NCBI RefSeq assembly: GCF_016748675.1
Contig: NZ_CP051534.1
Location: forward strand, 1,426,001-1,490,000
Direction of reading: 5' to 3'
Source: Helicobacter pylori
Lineage (GTDB): Bacteria; Campylobacterota; Campylobacteria; Campylobacterales; Helicobacteraceae
DNA length: 64,000 nucleotides
Below the pieces are notes generated by a model that ran no database searches, was not told the origin of the DNA, and saw nothing but the letters and a program-made list of their open reading frames with translations. The position numbers and the translations under genes are program-made. Below are positions 8,877 through 17,940 of the stretch, piece after piece (within the stretch, counting starts at the first letter, position 1; the number at the start of each line of letters is the position of its first letter).

Positions 8877-9632
8877 ATGAGTGAAAACATTAAAAAAACC
8901 ACGAAAGCTTTTAGGGTTGATTTAGATGAAAGAGAAAATCGTGAAGTTTTATGCAAGTTTCATTTTGACAGAGGGGGGAAAAGTAAGCTTGAATACGCTT
9001 ATTATGACAAGCAAGCTGTTTCTAACATACATGAAGTAGCCAATAAGATTAAAACTCTCATTCAAAAGAGTCTAAAAAATAATGAATACACTTTACTAAA
9101 TCGCAATGAAATTAAAGAAGCCTTTTTTAATCCCTTACAAGAGCGATTAAATAAAACTAAGGTTTTTCTTTCTCATTCGCATATTGACATGAAAAATAAT
9201 GATTTTTTAGGCGTTAAAAATATCAAGTCCTTTTTAGAACCATCCGATCGTTCTAATTTAATATTTATAGACTCTCTCTTTTGGGATTATAAAAATGATA
9301 TTCTAAAAGAAATAAAAAAACATCATATTGATGTTAGCAAGATTGAAGACGCTTTCACGCTCATTCTCAGGGAATCTTTAGAATATATGATCAAAAAATG
9401 CCCTTATTTCGTGTTTTTACAAAGCAAGAATAGTGTTTCTCTTAATCAAGATCTATTAGGTATCACTCATTCCGCATGGATTTATGAAGAGTTGAAAATC
9501 GCTCATTCTATTAGTGAGAGTCGCCCAATTCCAATGATGGAAAGCATGCAACTCTTTCATGATATATCGCTATTTTTAAAAAGTTTTGAGACCATAACCC
9601 TTAAAAAACTATCACAACAAATCAATTCGTAG
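8877..9632 (+). CDS. TIR-domain-like protein, candidate immune or stress effector
   Basis: This 251-residue protein has an N-terminal ~90-residue region of unknown fold and a C-terminal TIR-like domain. TIR features are KVFLSHSHID at 95-104 (box 1), the strand CPYFVFLQSKNS at 175-186, and SAWIYEELKIAH at 199-210 containing the WxxxE element (W201, E205) where catalytic TIR enzymes carry their Glu. Bacterial TIR domains often cleave NAD+ or make signalling nucleotides in antiphage systems. It is followed 8 bases later by a lipoprotein gene and then a membrane-protein gene. NADase activity is inferred; the TIR call rests on motif reading alone. Confidence 0.72.
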   Translation: MSENIKKTTKAFRVDLDERENREVLCKFHFDRGGKSKLEYAYYDKQAVSNIHEVANKIKTLIQKSLKNNEYTLLNRNEIKEAFFNPLQERLNKTKVFLSHSHIDMKNNDFLGVKNIKSFLEPSDRSNLIFIDSLFWDYKNDILKEIKKHHIDVSKIEDAFTLILRESLEYMIKKCPYFVFLQSKNSVSLNQDLLGITHSAWIYEELKIAHSISESRPIPMMESMQLFHDISLFLKSFETITLKKLSQQINS

Positions 9633-9640
9633 GAGCAAAC

Positions 9641-10129
9641 ATGTTTTTTAAAACTTATCAAAAATTACTAAGTGCAAGCTGTTTAGCGTTGTATTTAGTG
9701 GGCTGTGGGAATGGTGGCGACGGTGAATCGCCGATTGAGATGAGCGTGAATAGCAAGGGAGAGTTTCAAATCAGCTCTAGAGTGGATAGCGTTACTATTC
9801 AAGGCGTGAAGCTTAATCGGGGTAATTGTGCTGTTAATTTTGTTCCAGAAGAGGTGTTTGGCAACATAGTTGCTTTAGGTCTAGTTACTCCAATCTCTAT
9901 ACAGGATTTTAAAGATATGGCAAGCTTTTATAAGATGTTTGGAGCTCAAAAGGAAGGGTTGGCAGACATAGAAAATAAAATTTCTCAATTAGAGCAAAAG
10001 GGTGTGATGATGGAGCCTCAAGTCCTTAAATTTGGGGAAAAAAGAGAGGGTATTTCTCAAGGGTGCGATATTATAGAAGCAGAAATACAAACCGACAAAG
10101 GCGCTTGGACTTTTAACTTTGACAGATAA
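9641..10129 (+). CDS. Lipoprotein of unknown function
   Basis: A 162-residue protein with a lipoprotein signal: Lys-containing n-region, hydrophobic core, and lipobox LVGC with the acylated Cys at residue 22. The mature part has two further Cys (NRGNCAVNF and SQGCDIIEA), probably a disulfide, and a central helical stretch. AGGAG precedes the start with good spacing. It lies between the TIR-like gene (8-base gap) and the multi-TM gene (9-base gap), so the three are likely cotranscribed. Its role is not recognised. Confidence 0.85.
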   Translation: MFFKTYQKLLSASCLALYLVGCGNGGDGESPIEMSVNSKGEFQISSRVDSVTIQGVKLNRGNCAVNFVPEEVFGNIVALGLVTPISIQDFKDMASFYKMFGAQKEGLADIENKISQLEQKGVMMEPQVLKFGEKREGISQGCDIIEAEIQTDKGAWTFNFDR

Positions 10130-10138
10130 ATATCAAAC

Positions 10139-10576
10139 ATGGAAAATACCCCGAAAGACAGAGCAAAAATCCTTATAGAAGAGCTTAAAATCTTGCAAGG
10201 CGTTATCAACAGAATGGCACAAAATTCTTTAGAATGCAAAAAATGGACTCTCGCTCTTGTTGTTGGGGTTTTATCTCTCAAAATAGAGGCAATCTCTCAT
10301 CTTTATGGGTTATGCGTTTTGGGGGTGTTGTTAGCATGTTTTTATCTTTTAGACGCTTATTATCTCATGCAAGAAAGGCTGTTTAGGGAGCAATACCAAT
10401 GGCTAATAAAAAACAGACTCAAAACCGATGAAAGGCTGTTTGAAGTCTTTCCTGCTCATCAAACTTGCCAATCAACGCAATTCTTATCCGCCATGCGTTC
10501 GCTTAGCCTTTTCCCTTATTGGGTGTTAGCTCTTTGCTTGGTGGGCTATGGTTTGTTTTTAGTTCTGTTTCAATGA
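10139..10576 (+). CDS. Multi-pass membrane protein resembling SLATT-type effectors
   Basis: A 145-residue protein. A soluble helix (IEELKILQGVINRMAQNSLE) leads into two adjacent membrane helices (~39-57 and ~62-78), then LLDAYYLMQERLFREQYQWL, and a third membrane helix at the C-terminus (LALCLVGYGLFLVLF). The order RMAxNS, K-W, paired helices, LDxYYLxxERxFR recalls small membrane proteins found beside TIR or nucleotide-sensing genes (SLATT-like). The match is from memory of the pattern, so the family label is tentative. Context with a TIR-like gene supports a pore-forming or membrane-depolarising partner. Confidence 0.65.
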   Translation: MENTPKDRAKILIEELKILQGVINRMAQNSLECKKWTLALVVGVLSLKIEAISHLYGLCVLGVLLACFYLLDAYYLMQERLFREQYQWLIKNRLKTDERLFEVFPAHQTCQSTQFLSAMRSLSLFPYWVLALCLVGYGLFLVLFQ

Positions 10577-11105
10577 AACGCTGGCTATAAAATAACTTGA
10601 CTCCAACCAAACGATAACTTTTTAAGCGTTTTAAGATTCAGGGTATCGCAAAATAACCCCCCATTTTCTCATGATTTTCACTATAAAATAAAACTTAAAA
10701 CTATAAAAATAAGACTTTAAACACCAATACTTGATAAGAACAGAATTTTCAAATCCAAACGCATTCATAATCAGCTCAGACCCACCAAAAACACCAAAAG
10801 CAAAAATCAAACACATGAAAAACAAAGCAAAACAACAAAAGCCATAAGCAGTAAAAAACAAAATCAAGCGATTGAAATCAAACAAGCAAGAAATAAGATT
10901 TAAAAAACCAAACACAATCAAAAAACAAAAAACACTAACTTTAATTAAAGAGTAAACAACCAAACTCTAAATCAAAAGATAAAAGACACTAACAACTAAA
11001 AATATAAGTATTAAGAAATAACAAACAATAAGCAAACAAATATTAAAAACAATCAAGAAGTAAAAAAGAAAGAATAAGCTCAATCTTTCAAAACTAAGCA
11101 AAAGA
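10577..11105. other. A-rich stretch downstream of the 16S trailer
   Basis: The plus strand is strongly A-rich, so the minus strand reads T-rich and codes hydrophobic residues by composition. Besides the weak 10631-10963 frame nothing supported is visible. It receives transcription from the 16S gene on the minus strand and from the TIR operon on the plus strand. Confidence 0.5.
10631..10963 (-). CDS. Doubtful hydrophobic open frame downstream of 16S rRNA
   Basis: A 110-codon frame reading MVVYSLIKVSVFCFLIVFG and onward, with several hydrophobic runs. T-rich DNA gives Phe, Leu, Ile and Val by chance, so membrane-like character is weak evidence. No ribosome site or promoter is clear. It is listed only because it is the longest frame in the region. 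Confidence 0.25.
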   Translation of the reverse strand: MVVYSLIKVSVFCFLIVFGFLNLISCLFDFNRLILFFTAYGFCCFALFFMCLIFAFGVFGGSELIMNAFGFENSVLIKYWCLKSYFYSFKFYFIVKIMRKWGVILRYPES

Positions 11106-11126
11106 AGTTCTTTTGTCAGGTAATAC
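11106..11126 (-). promoter_or_regulatory. 16S rRNA trailer strand able to pair with the leader (processing stem)
   Basis: On the minus-strand RNA the trailer carries GUAUUAC (11120-11126) and AAGAACU (11106-11112). These can pair with GUGAUAC and AGUUCUU of the leader at 12738-12751, giving two 7-bp helices with a 7-nt bulge (one G-U pair). This is a candidate RNase III stem enclosing 16S. Confidence 0.5.
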
Positions 11127-11131
11127 TCTTG

Positions 11132-11157
11132 GCTTTTAACAAGCGAATGTTAAAAGC
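11132..11157 (-). terminator. Hairpin in the 16S rRNA trailer
   Basis: A perfect 9-bp stem GCTTTTAAC/GTTAAAAGC with an 8-nt loop lies just after the 16S 3' end. There is no long U-tract, so it may be a processing or protective structure rather than a terminator. Confidence 0.45.
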
Positions 11158-11168
11158 TTTTCTCTAGA

Positions 11169-12668
<1,500 letters not shown>

Positions 12669-13179
12669 AAAAGTGTTTGTCCTAAAGCTCTTTTTGTTTT
12701 TTGATAGGCTATCATTATTTCTAATAATAGCTTTAGCGTATCACAAGAACTCGTTTTATACTTTATTGAATAAAACGGGTTGTGTTCTTAAGTATTACAA
12801 CAACAAAACAGAAAGAAACTTTTTAAAAAGGTTTAGCCAAACGCTAACCTAAAAATACTCTCATGCTATTCAGTCATCAATTATAATTAATCATAATGAT
12901 ATAACCATCATAATCAATGGAATTGATTGGCACTAGGTTGGATAAGAATTTCTTATAAAAGAATGGGAGTTGTTCAAACCCTCACTCTATTTAGTCAGTC
13001 ATTACTTATTTTGTTTTAGAATATCCCTTTAAAAAGAACTTCTATCAATTTGCTTAGTTTTCAAAGATCGTTTGCTTTTAATCAGCTATCCTTGTAAGGT
13101 ATCAAGCAGCTTTTTAAAAGCCCTTGCTGAAACAAGGAAGTGAAATTATAGTCATAGAAAGCTTAAGGTTTGCTTAAAT
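12669..13179 (-). other. Long 5' leader of the 16S rRNA gene
   Basis: No protein gene is seen in these ~510 bases. Reading on the minus strand it runs from a TATAAT near 13145-13150 to the 16S 5' end, and includes the segment 12738-12751 that can pair with the trailer. Additional AT-rich inverted stretches occur at 12885-12915. Confidence 0.55.
13145..13150 (-). promoter_or_regulatory. Candidate 16S rRNA promoter -10 box
   Basis: TATAAT on the minus strand is preceded by a TTAAGC-like element. It would start a leader of about 470 bases. A nearer start within the AT-rich tract at 12880-12915 is also possible. Confidence 0.4.
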
Positions 13180-13959
13180 CTAGGGAATGTTTGGGAAAAT
13201 ATTTTGATTTTTTAGAGTGCTTAAAAATTGCACGATCTTTTCTTTAGGGATAATCACTAAACTTTCTTGGTTTTCTAAAGTGCTGCTAGCCATTCCCATA
13301 AACTCCCCCACTTCGCTAAAATAAGGCCTCCCTCCCCACAACACGCTCCCCTTTTTAAAAGAACTATCAAGCGAAAGAAGCTTTTTAGATTTCAAAAGTT
13401 CAGCCACAGAAATATCCGTTGTCTGTATAGAAAAAGAATTCCCCTCATTCAACGCCGGGTAGTAGAGATCAGAATTGGGTGTTTTTTGATTGGCATAAGG
13501 ATTTGAACGAAAAGTTTGAGCGTATTTGGCATAAATCCTTGCATGATAATAGCTCTCTTCTCTTTTATGGCAATAATCGTCTCTAAAATCGGCGGTTTTT
13601 AAGAGCGAAAGCCCTTGATCCCTATCCATCGCTTCAAGGTGCAAGCTGGCTATACAAATCAGCTCTTTAGCGCTGCTGTCTTGCATTTTGGCTAAAATCA
13701 TTTTAGGGTATAAGCCATTAGAGTAAAGCGTTTCAGAAGAAGCGATATAACGCCCGTTTTTGAGCAAAGTCGCATAGCCTTCTTTATAAGTCCCATCGCT
13801 AAAATACACTTTCAATAACGCAACAGAATAAACCCATGCAGGGAGTGTCGGATCAAGGGGCGGATCGTCTCTAACGATTCGAATGTTATTAGCGTTCATT
13901 ACGCATGACAATAAAACGATACAACAACCAACCGCCAATCTTTTATGCCAACGCACCAT
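13180..13959 (-). CDS. Secreted protein with a degenerate trypsin-like fold (uncertain)
   Basis: This 259-residue protein has an N-terminal export signal (basic MVRWHKR, core LAVGCCIVLLSCVM, likely cut near NA-N). The mature part shows GYATLLKNGRYIASSETL and DRDQGLSLLKT, which resemble the strand-turn and D-x-A-LLK segments of trypsin/DegP-like proteases. No catalytic Ser motif (GNSGGP-like) is seen; WGGRPYFSEVGEFMGM is at the equivalent place. It is therefore probably a non-enzymatic relative, by inference. It is divergent from ppiA and conserved here in H. pylori. Confidence 0.8.
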   Translation of the reverse strand: MVRWHKRLAVGCCIVLLSCVMNANNIRIVRDDPPLDPTLPAWVYSVALLKVYFSDGTYKEGYATLLKNGRYIASSETLYSNGLYPKMILAKMQDSSAKELICIASLHLEAMDRDQGLSLLKTADFRDDYCHKREESYYHARIYAKYAQTFRSNPYANQKTPNSDLYYPALNEGNSFSIQTTDISVAELLKSKKLLSLDSSFKKGSVLWGGRPYFSEVGEFMGMASSTLENQESLVIIPKEKIVQFLSTLKNQNIFPNIP

Positions 13960-14036
13960 TATCCAACTTACCGCTTAAATTTTAAAAGTATCCTACAACA
14001 CTATCGGCTAAAATACCATTTGTTTTAATTTATTGC

Positions 14037-14042
14037 TATAAT
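14037..14042 (+). promoter_or_regulatory. -10 box for ppiA and the csrA-ispE-smpB run
   Basis: TATAAT lies ~40 bases before the ppiA ATG at 14083, predicting a start near 14049. Confidence 0.55.
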
Positions 14043-14082
14043 AGAGCATTTGAATGACAAAAGCTTATCGCAAAGGTTTATG

Positions 14083-14571
14083 ATGGATCCAATTAAAACT
14101 TATGATATTAAAGAAGAAGAGCTTGCAAAAACCGCTTACGCCACGATCAAAACCAATAAAGGCCATATCACCCTAGAGCTTTTTTACAAAGACGCGCCCC
14201 AAGCGGTCAGTAACTTTGTAACTTTGGCTAAAGAGGGTTTTTATAACGGGCTTAATTTCCATCGTGTGATCGCCGGCTTTGTGGCTCAAGGAGGCTGCCC
14301 TTATGGCACAGGCACAGGCGGACCAGGACATCGTATTAAATGCGAAGTGGCCCATAACCCCAACAAGCACAAAAGAGGCTCTATCTCTATGGCGCATGCC
14401 GGGAGAGACACAGGGGGGAGTCAGTTTTTCTTGTGTTTTGTGGATTTGCCCCATTTAGATGGCGAGCACACCGTGTTTGGCAAAATCAAAAACGCAGAAA
14501 GCCTTAATGTCTTGGATAAAATCAAACAAGGCGATATTATAGAGAGCGTTGTGTTTAGCTCTTCTCTATAA
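14083..14571 (+). CDS. ppiA: Cytoplasmic peptidyl-prolyl cis-trans isomerase (cyclophilin)
   Basis: A 162-residue cyclophilin with the core [22 protein letters not shown] broken here into [13 protein letters not shown] and the conserved [15 protein letters not shown] and [11 protein letters not shown]. It isomerises proline peptide bonds. The ATG at 14083 (just after another at 14080) is chosen because AAAGG lies upstream and the fold begins shortly after; a frame to 14050 has no such site. No signal peptide is present. It is first in a rightward gene run, 17 bases from csrA. Confidence 0.94.
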
Positions 14572-14588
14572 GGAACAAGAAACTAGAC

Positions 14589-14819
14589 ATGCTCATACTC
14601 AGCCGCAAAGTTAATGAAGGGATTGTCATTGATGATAATATCCACATTAAAGTCATTTCCATAGATAGAGGGAGTGTGCGTTTAGGGTTTGAAGCGCCTG
14701 AAAGCACCCTTATTTTGCGCGCTGAACTCAAAGAGGCCATTGTGAGCGAAAACCAAAAAGCTTCTGTGTGCGTGGATGAAAGCTTGTTAGAAAACATCAA
14801 AAAGGTCATTAAGCCTTGA
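14589..14819 (+). CDS. csrA: Carbon storage regulator CsrA
   Basis: This 76-residue protein begins [14 protein letters not shown] and has [10 protein letters not shown], the RNA-binding dimer fold that recognises GGA motifs in mRNA leaders. CsrA controls motility, oxidative-stress and virulence genes in H. pylori. AAGGAA lies upstream. Its TGA overlaps the next ATG by one base (TGATG), coupling it to ispE. Confidence 0.97.
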
Positions 14820-15622
14820 TGCATGCCTTTGAGGTTTATCCTAAAGTCAATATTTTTTTAAAAATCCTTCACAAAGAAGGGGCTTATCATAAGCTCATTT
14901 CTCGCATGTGTTTGGTCAAAGATAAATTCAAAGATATTATCAGCGTCAAAAGCGCGCTTTCCTTTTCACTAAAAGGGGATTTTGACTGCCCTTTAGAAGA
15001 AAACTCGCTCTTTAAAGCCCTCCAAATTTTAAAAAATTTTTTAAAATCAAAAAATTTCTCTCATTCTGCCATCAAATCCCTAGACACCCTAGCGATTGAA
15101 GTGGAAAAAAGCATCCCCACTCAAGCCGGGTTAGGCGGTGGGAGTGCTGATGCTGGAGGGCTATTGTATCATCTGAATCAAATTTTTGACTGGCGTTTGA
15201 GTTTAGAAGAGCTTTATCGCATGGGATCTTTAGTGGGCGCAGACACCAACTTTTTCATCTCACAACACAAAAGCGCTAACGCTACTTCTTATGGCGAAGT
15301 TGTTGAAAATTTTGAAGAAGAGCCTTTAGAAAATCGCCTAGAAATCTATGCGCCAAACCATGTTTTTTGCAGCACCAAAGCTATTTATCAAGCCTATAAG
15401 CCTGAAACTTGTTTTTCTCAAGCTAAAGAGTGGCTTAAAAAGCCGAGTTTAGAATGCCTAAAGACTTGCGACAGAAACGAATTAAACGATCTTTTAAAAC
15501 CGGCTTTACTCACTAACCAAGCCTTAAGAGGTATAGAAAGCGAATTGGGCAAGGAGTGGTTTTTTAGCGGGAGCGGGAGCGCGTTTTTTAGGCTAAAGCC
15601 TGCGTTAAAAGGGGGCGAATGA
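14819..15622 (+). CDS. ispE: 4-diphosphocytidyl-2-C-methyl-D-erythritol kinase
   Basis: A 267-residue GHMP kinase. The phosphate-binding loop is PTQAGLGGGSADAGGLL (~100-116), and a late glycine-rich segment FSGSGSAFF is present. It phosphorylates the CDP-methylerythritol intermediate of the MEP isoprenoid pathway. The ATG at 14819 is preferred to the TTG one codon earlier. It overlaps csrA by one base and smpB by four. Confidence 0.95.
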   Translation: MHAFEVYPKVNIFLKILHKEGAYHKLISRMCLVKDKFKDIISVKSALSFSLKGDFDCPLEENSLFKALQILKNFLKSKNFSHSAIKSLDTLAIEVEKSIPTQAGLGGGSADAGGLLYHLNQIFDWRLSLEELYRMGSLVGADTNFFISQHKSANATSYGEVVENFEEEPLENRLEIYAPNHVFCSTKAIYQAYKPETCFSQAKEWLKKPSLECLKTCDRNELNDLLKPALLTNQALRGIESELGKEWFFSGSGSAFFRLKPALKGGE

Positions 15623-16077
15623 AACTCATTGCCAGCAATAAAAAAGCCTATTTTGACTATGAAATTTTGGAAACTTTAGAAGCAGGATTAGCGCTTTTAG
15701 GCTCTGAAGTGAAGGCTTTGAGGCAAACTAGGGTGAATTTAAAAGATAATTTTGTTAAAATAATCAAAGGAGAAGCTTTTTTATTTGGTGTTCATATATC
15801 ATATTTAGATACAATCCATGCGTATTACAAGCCCAATGAAAGGCGAGAGCGTAAGTTGCTTTTACACAAAAAGCAATTATTGAAATGGCAGATTGAGGCG
15901 TCTAAAGAACGCTTGAGTATCGTAGGGTTGAAATTGTATTTTAACCAAAGAAATAGAGCTAAAATCCAAATTGCTTTAGTGAAAGGAAAAAGATTGCACG
16001 ACAAAAGACAAAGTCTTAAAGAAAAAGCACTCAATAAAGAAATTCTTGCTGATTTAAAACACCACTTTAAAGGATAA
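15619..16077 (+). CDS. smpB: SsrA-binding protein SmpB
   Basis: A 152-residue protein with the family start SNKKAYFDYEILETLEAGLALLGSEVK split as ASNKKAYFDYEI and LGSEVKALRQ, and the basic C-terminal tail KGKRLHDKRQSLKEK. It carries tmRNA to stalled ribosomes for trans-translation, which is essential in H. pylori. ATGA overlap with ispE. Confidence 0.97.
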   Translation: MKLIASNKKAYFDYEILETLEAGLALLGSEVKALRQTRVNLKDNFVKIIKGEAFLFGVHISYLDTIHAYYKPNERRERKLLLHKKQLLKWQIEASKERLSIVGLKLYFNQRNRAKIQIALVKGKRLHDKRQSLKEKALNKEILADLKHHFKG

Positions 16078-16079
16078 TA

Positions 16080-16532
16080 ATGAAAGAAATGGTAGATTAT
16101 GGGATTATAGGGTTTTTGATCTTTCTCTCTGTTATCGTTATAGCGATCGCAATAGAAAGGTTGTGGTTTTTTGCCACTCTTCGTGTAGATGACTACACAG
16201 ACAGGCGTAAACTGGAATTAGCCTTACACAAACGACTGACTTTAGTGGCCACGATTGGCTCAAACGCCCCTTATATCGGTCTTTTAGGAACGGTTATGGG
16301 GATCATGCTCACTTTTATGGATTTAGGATCCGCTTCTGGCATTGACACTAAAGCGATCATGACTAATTTAGCCCTTGCTTTAAAAGCGACTGGCATGGGG
16401 TTATTGGTAGCGATCCCTGCGATTGTGATTTATAACTTGCTAGTGAGAAAAAGTGAGATTTTAGTCACTAAATGGGATATTTTCCACCATCCGGTCGACA
16501 CGCAATCCCATGAGATTTGCAACAAAGCCTAA
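16080..16532 (+). CDS. exbB: ExbB-type proton channel subunit
   Basis: A 150-residue MotA/TolQ/ExbB-family protein with three membrane helices: residues ~7-25 (GIIGFLIFLSVIVIAIAIE), ~60-78 (IGLLGTVMGIMLTFMDLG) and ~99-118. With ExbD it converts proton motive force into TonB movement for outer-membrane iron, nickel or haem uptake. It is 2 bases after smpB and 10 before exbD. This short form lacks a long N-terminus. Confidence 0.93.
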   Translation: MKEMVDYGIIGFLIFLSVIVIAIAIERLWFFATLRVDDYTDRRKLELALHKRLTLVATIGSNAPYIGLLGTVMGIMLTFMDLGSASGIDTKAIMTNLALALKATGMGLLVAIPAIVIYNLLVRKSEILVTKWDIFHHPVDTQSHEICNKA

Positions 16533-16542
16533 GGATTAAGCG

Positions 16543-16944
16543 GTGAAAAAAGTAGAATCCATGAATGTGGTGCCTTTCATTGACATCATGCTTGTGTTGC
16601 TAGTGATCGTGCTTACAACAGCGTCTTTTGTGCAAACTTCAAAGCTCCCTATTAGCATTCCTCAAGTGGATAAAGACAGCACTGATTCTAAAGACGTGTT
16701 GGACAAAAAACAAGTTACGATCGCCATTTCTAATAAGGGTTCTTTTTATTTTGACGATAAAGAAATCAGCTTTGAAAATTTAAAACACAAGGTTTCCACT
16801 TTGGCTAAAGACACCCCTATTGTCTTGCAAGGCGACAAGAAAAGCAATTTGGATAACTTTATCAAAGTCGTGGATTTATTGCAAACAAACAATCTGAAAC
16901 AACTTTACATTCTTGTTGAAGATAAAAAGAATCAAAAAAATTAG
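16543..16944 (+). CDS. exbD: ExbD-type proton channel subunit
   Basis: A 133-residue protein with a cytoplasmic start (ESMNVVPFIDIMLVLLVIVL) holding the essential membrane Asp in PFIDIMLVLL, then a periplasmic domain. It begins with GTG at 16543, preceded by AAGGAT. It pairs with ExbB; the window's TonB-dependent receptor FrpB4 is a possible client. Confidence 0.92.
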   Translation: MKKVESMNVVPFIDIMLVLLVIVLTTASFVQTSKLPISIPQVDKDSTDSKDVLDKKQVTIAISNKGSFYFDDKEISFENLKHKVSTLAKDTPIVLQGDKKSNLDNFIKVVDLLQTNNLKQLYILVEDKKNQKN

Positions 16945-17015
16945 TTTTAGTCAATTTTTAGCATTCTTTAGCTAAAATCTGTGTTTATGTTTAATTTTTA
17001 TCAAGGGAGTTTTAA

Positions 17016-17150
17016 ATGAAACGCACTTACCAACCACACAACACACCAAGAAAGCGAACCCATGGCTTTCTTGTGAGAATGAAAACCAAAAACGGGCGCA
17101 AGGTGATTAATGCCAGACGAGCTAAGGGCAGAAAAAAGCTTTCCGTCTAA
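17016..17150 (+). CDS. rpmH: 50S ribosomal protein L34
   Basis: A 44-residue basic protein, [20 protein letters not shown] then [20 protein letters not shown], the L34 sequence. GGGAG lies upstream of the ATG. Its last 41 bases overlap the rnpA start in another frame. It is the usual rpmH-rnpA-yidD-yidC-jag-mnmE order. Confidence 0.97.
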   Translation: MKRTYQPHNTPRKRTHGFLVRMKTKNGRKVINARRAKGRKKLSV

Positions 17151-17595
17151 ACCCTATGACTCTTTAAAAAACAAGAGTGAGTTTGACAGGGTTTATCAAA
17201 AGGGGTTTAAAAAACATAACCCTTTTTTTTCGCTCTTTGTTTTGGATTTGTCAAAAGAGTCGCCAAAAGGAAAAGAGGGCTTTAAAGATCCGCTCTCTTG
17301 TAGGCTTAAAGACAAAAAAACGCTTTATTTATTAGGCTTGAGCGTGTCCAAAAAAGTCGGCAACGCCGTGAAACGAAACCTTATCAAACGCCGTTTGCGT
17401 TCGCTTACATCAAAGCATGCCGCTCTTTGTCAAGGGCTTGCTTTGGTGTTTGTGCCTAGAAGCGATTGTTGCCATTTAGATTTTTGGGCTTTAGAAAAAC
17501 ATTTTTTAGAAATGCTAACTTCCATTAAAAACTATATGAACAAAGCCTTGAAAGGCTTGAAAAAAGGAATAACTCATACCTATGCGAAACAATAA
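17110..17595 (+). CDS. rnpA: Ribonuclease P protein component
   Basis: A 161-residue protein. The conserved part starts at [14 protein letters not shown] and contains the RNR-type motif [16 protein letters not shown] that binds the RNase P RNA. It matures tRNA 5' ends. The start ATG at 17110 lies inside rpmH, giving a 41-base overlap and an N-terminal extension of ~19 residues; a start nearer the fold is possible. It overlaps yidD by 14 bases. Confidence 0.94.
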   Translation: MPDELRAEKSFPSKPYDSLKNKSEFDRVYQKGFKKHNPFFSLFVLDLSKESPKGKEGFKDPLSCRLKDKKTLYLLGLSVSKKVGNAVKRNLIKRRLRSLTSKHAALCQGLALVFVPRSDCCHLDFWALEKHFLEMLTSIKNYMNKALKGLKKGITHTYAKQ

Positions 17596-17935
17596 AACGC
17601 CTTTTTTGAGCGCGATTTTTACGGCATCAATTAGGGGTTACCAACGCTTTTTTTCGGCTTTCACCCCTTCAAGCTGCCGGTTTTACCCCACTTGCTCTAA
17701 CTACGCTCTGTGGTTGCTCTGTTTTGAAAGCCCTTTGAGCGCTATGGGTAAGATCATTCTAAGGATACTCTCATGCAACCCTTTTTGCTCTGGGGGCATT
17801 GCTTACCCTACTACTCGCTTGAAACGCCCTAGTTTGCTCCAATCTCATAAAGATTTTAATCGTAATTTTAAAACCATCACTTTTTGGCTCGTTCCCACAA
17901 AAAGCCACGCAACTTACTACATCATTAAGGTTTAA
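17582..17935 (+). CDS. yidD: Membrane protein insertion efficiency factor YidD
   Basis: A 117-residue protein with the family signature [13 protein letters not shown] and CNPFCSGG. YidD is a small membrane-associated factor assisting YidC. The C-terminal ~35 residues run past the usual end of the family. It lies between rnpA and yidC. Confidence 0.93.
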   Translation: MRNNKTPFLSAIFTASIRGYQRFFSAFTPSSCRFYPTCSNYALWLLCFESPLSAMGKIILRILSCNPFCSGGIAYPTTRLKRPSLLQSHKDFNRNFKTITFWLVPTKSHATYYIIKV

Positions 17936-17940
17936 TCACA

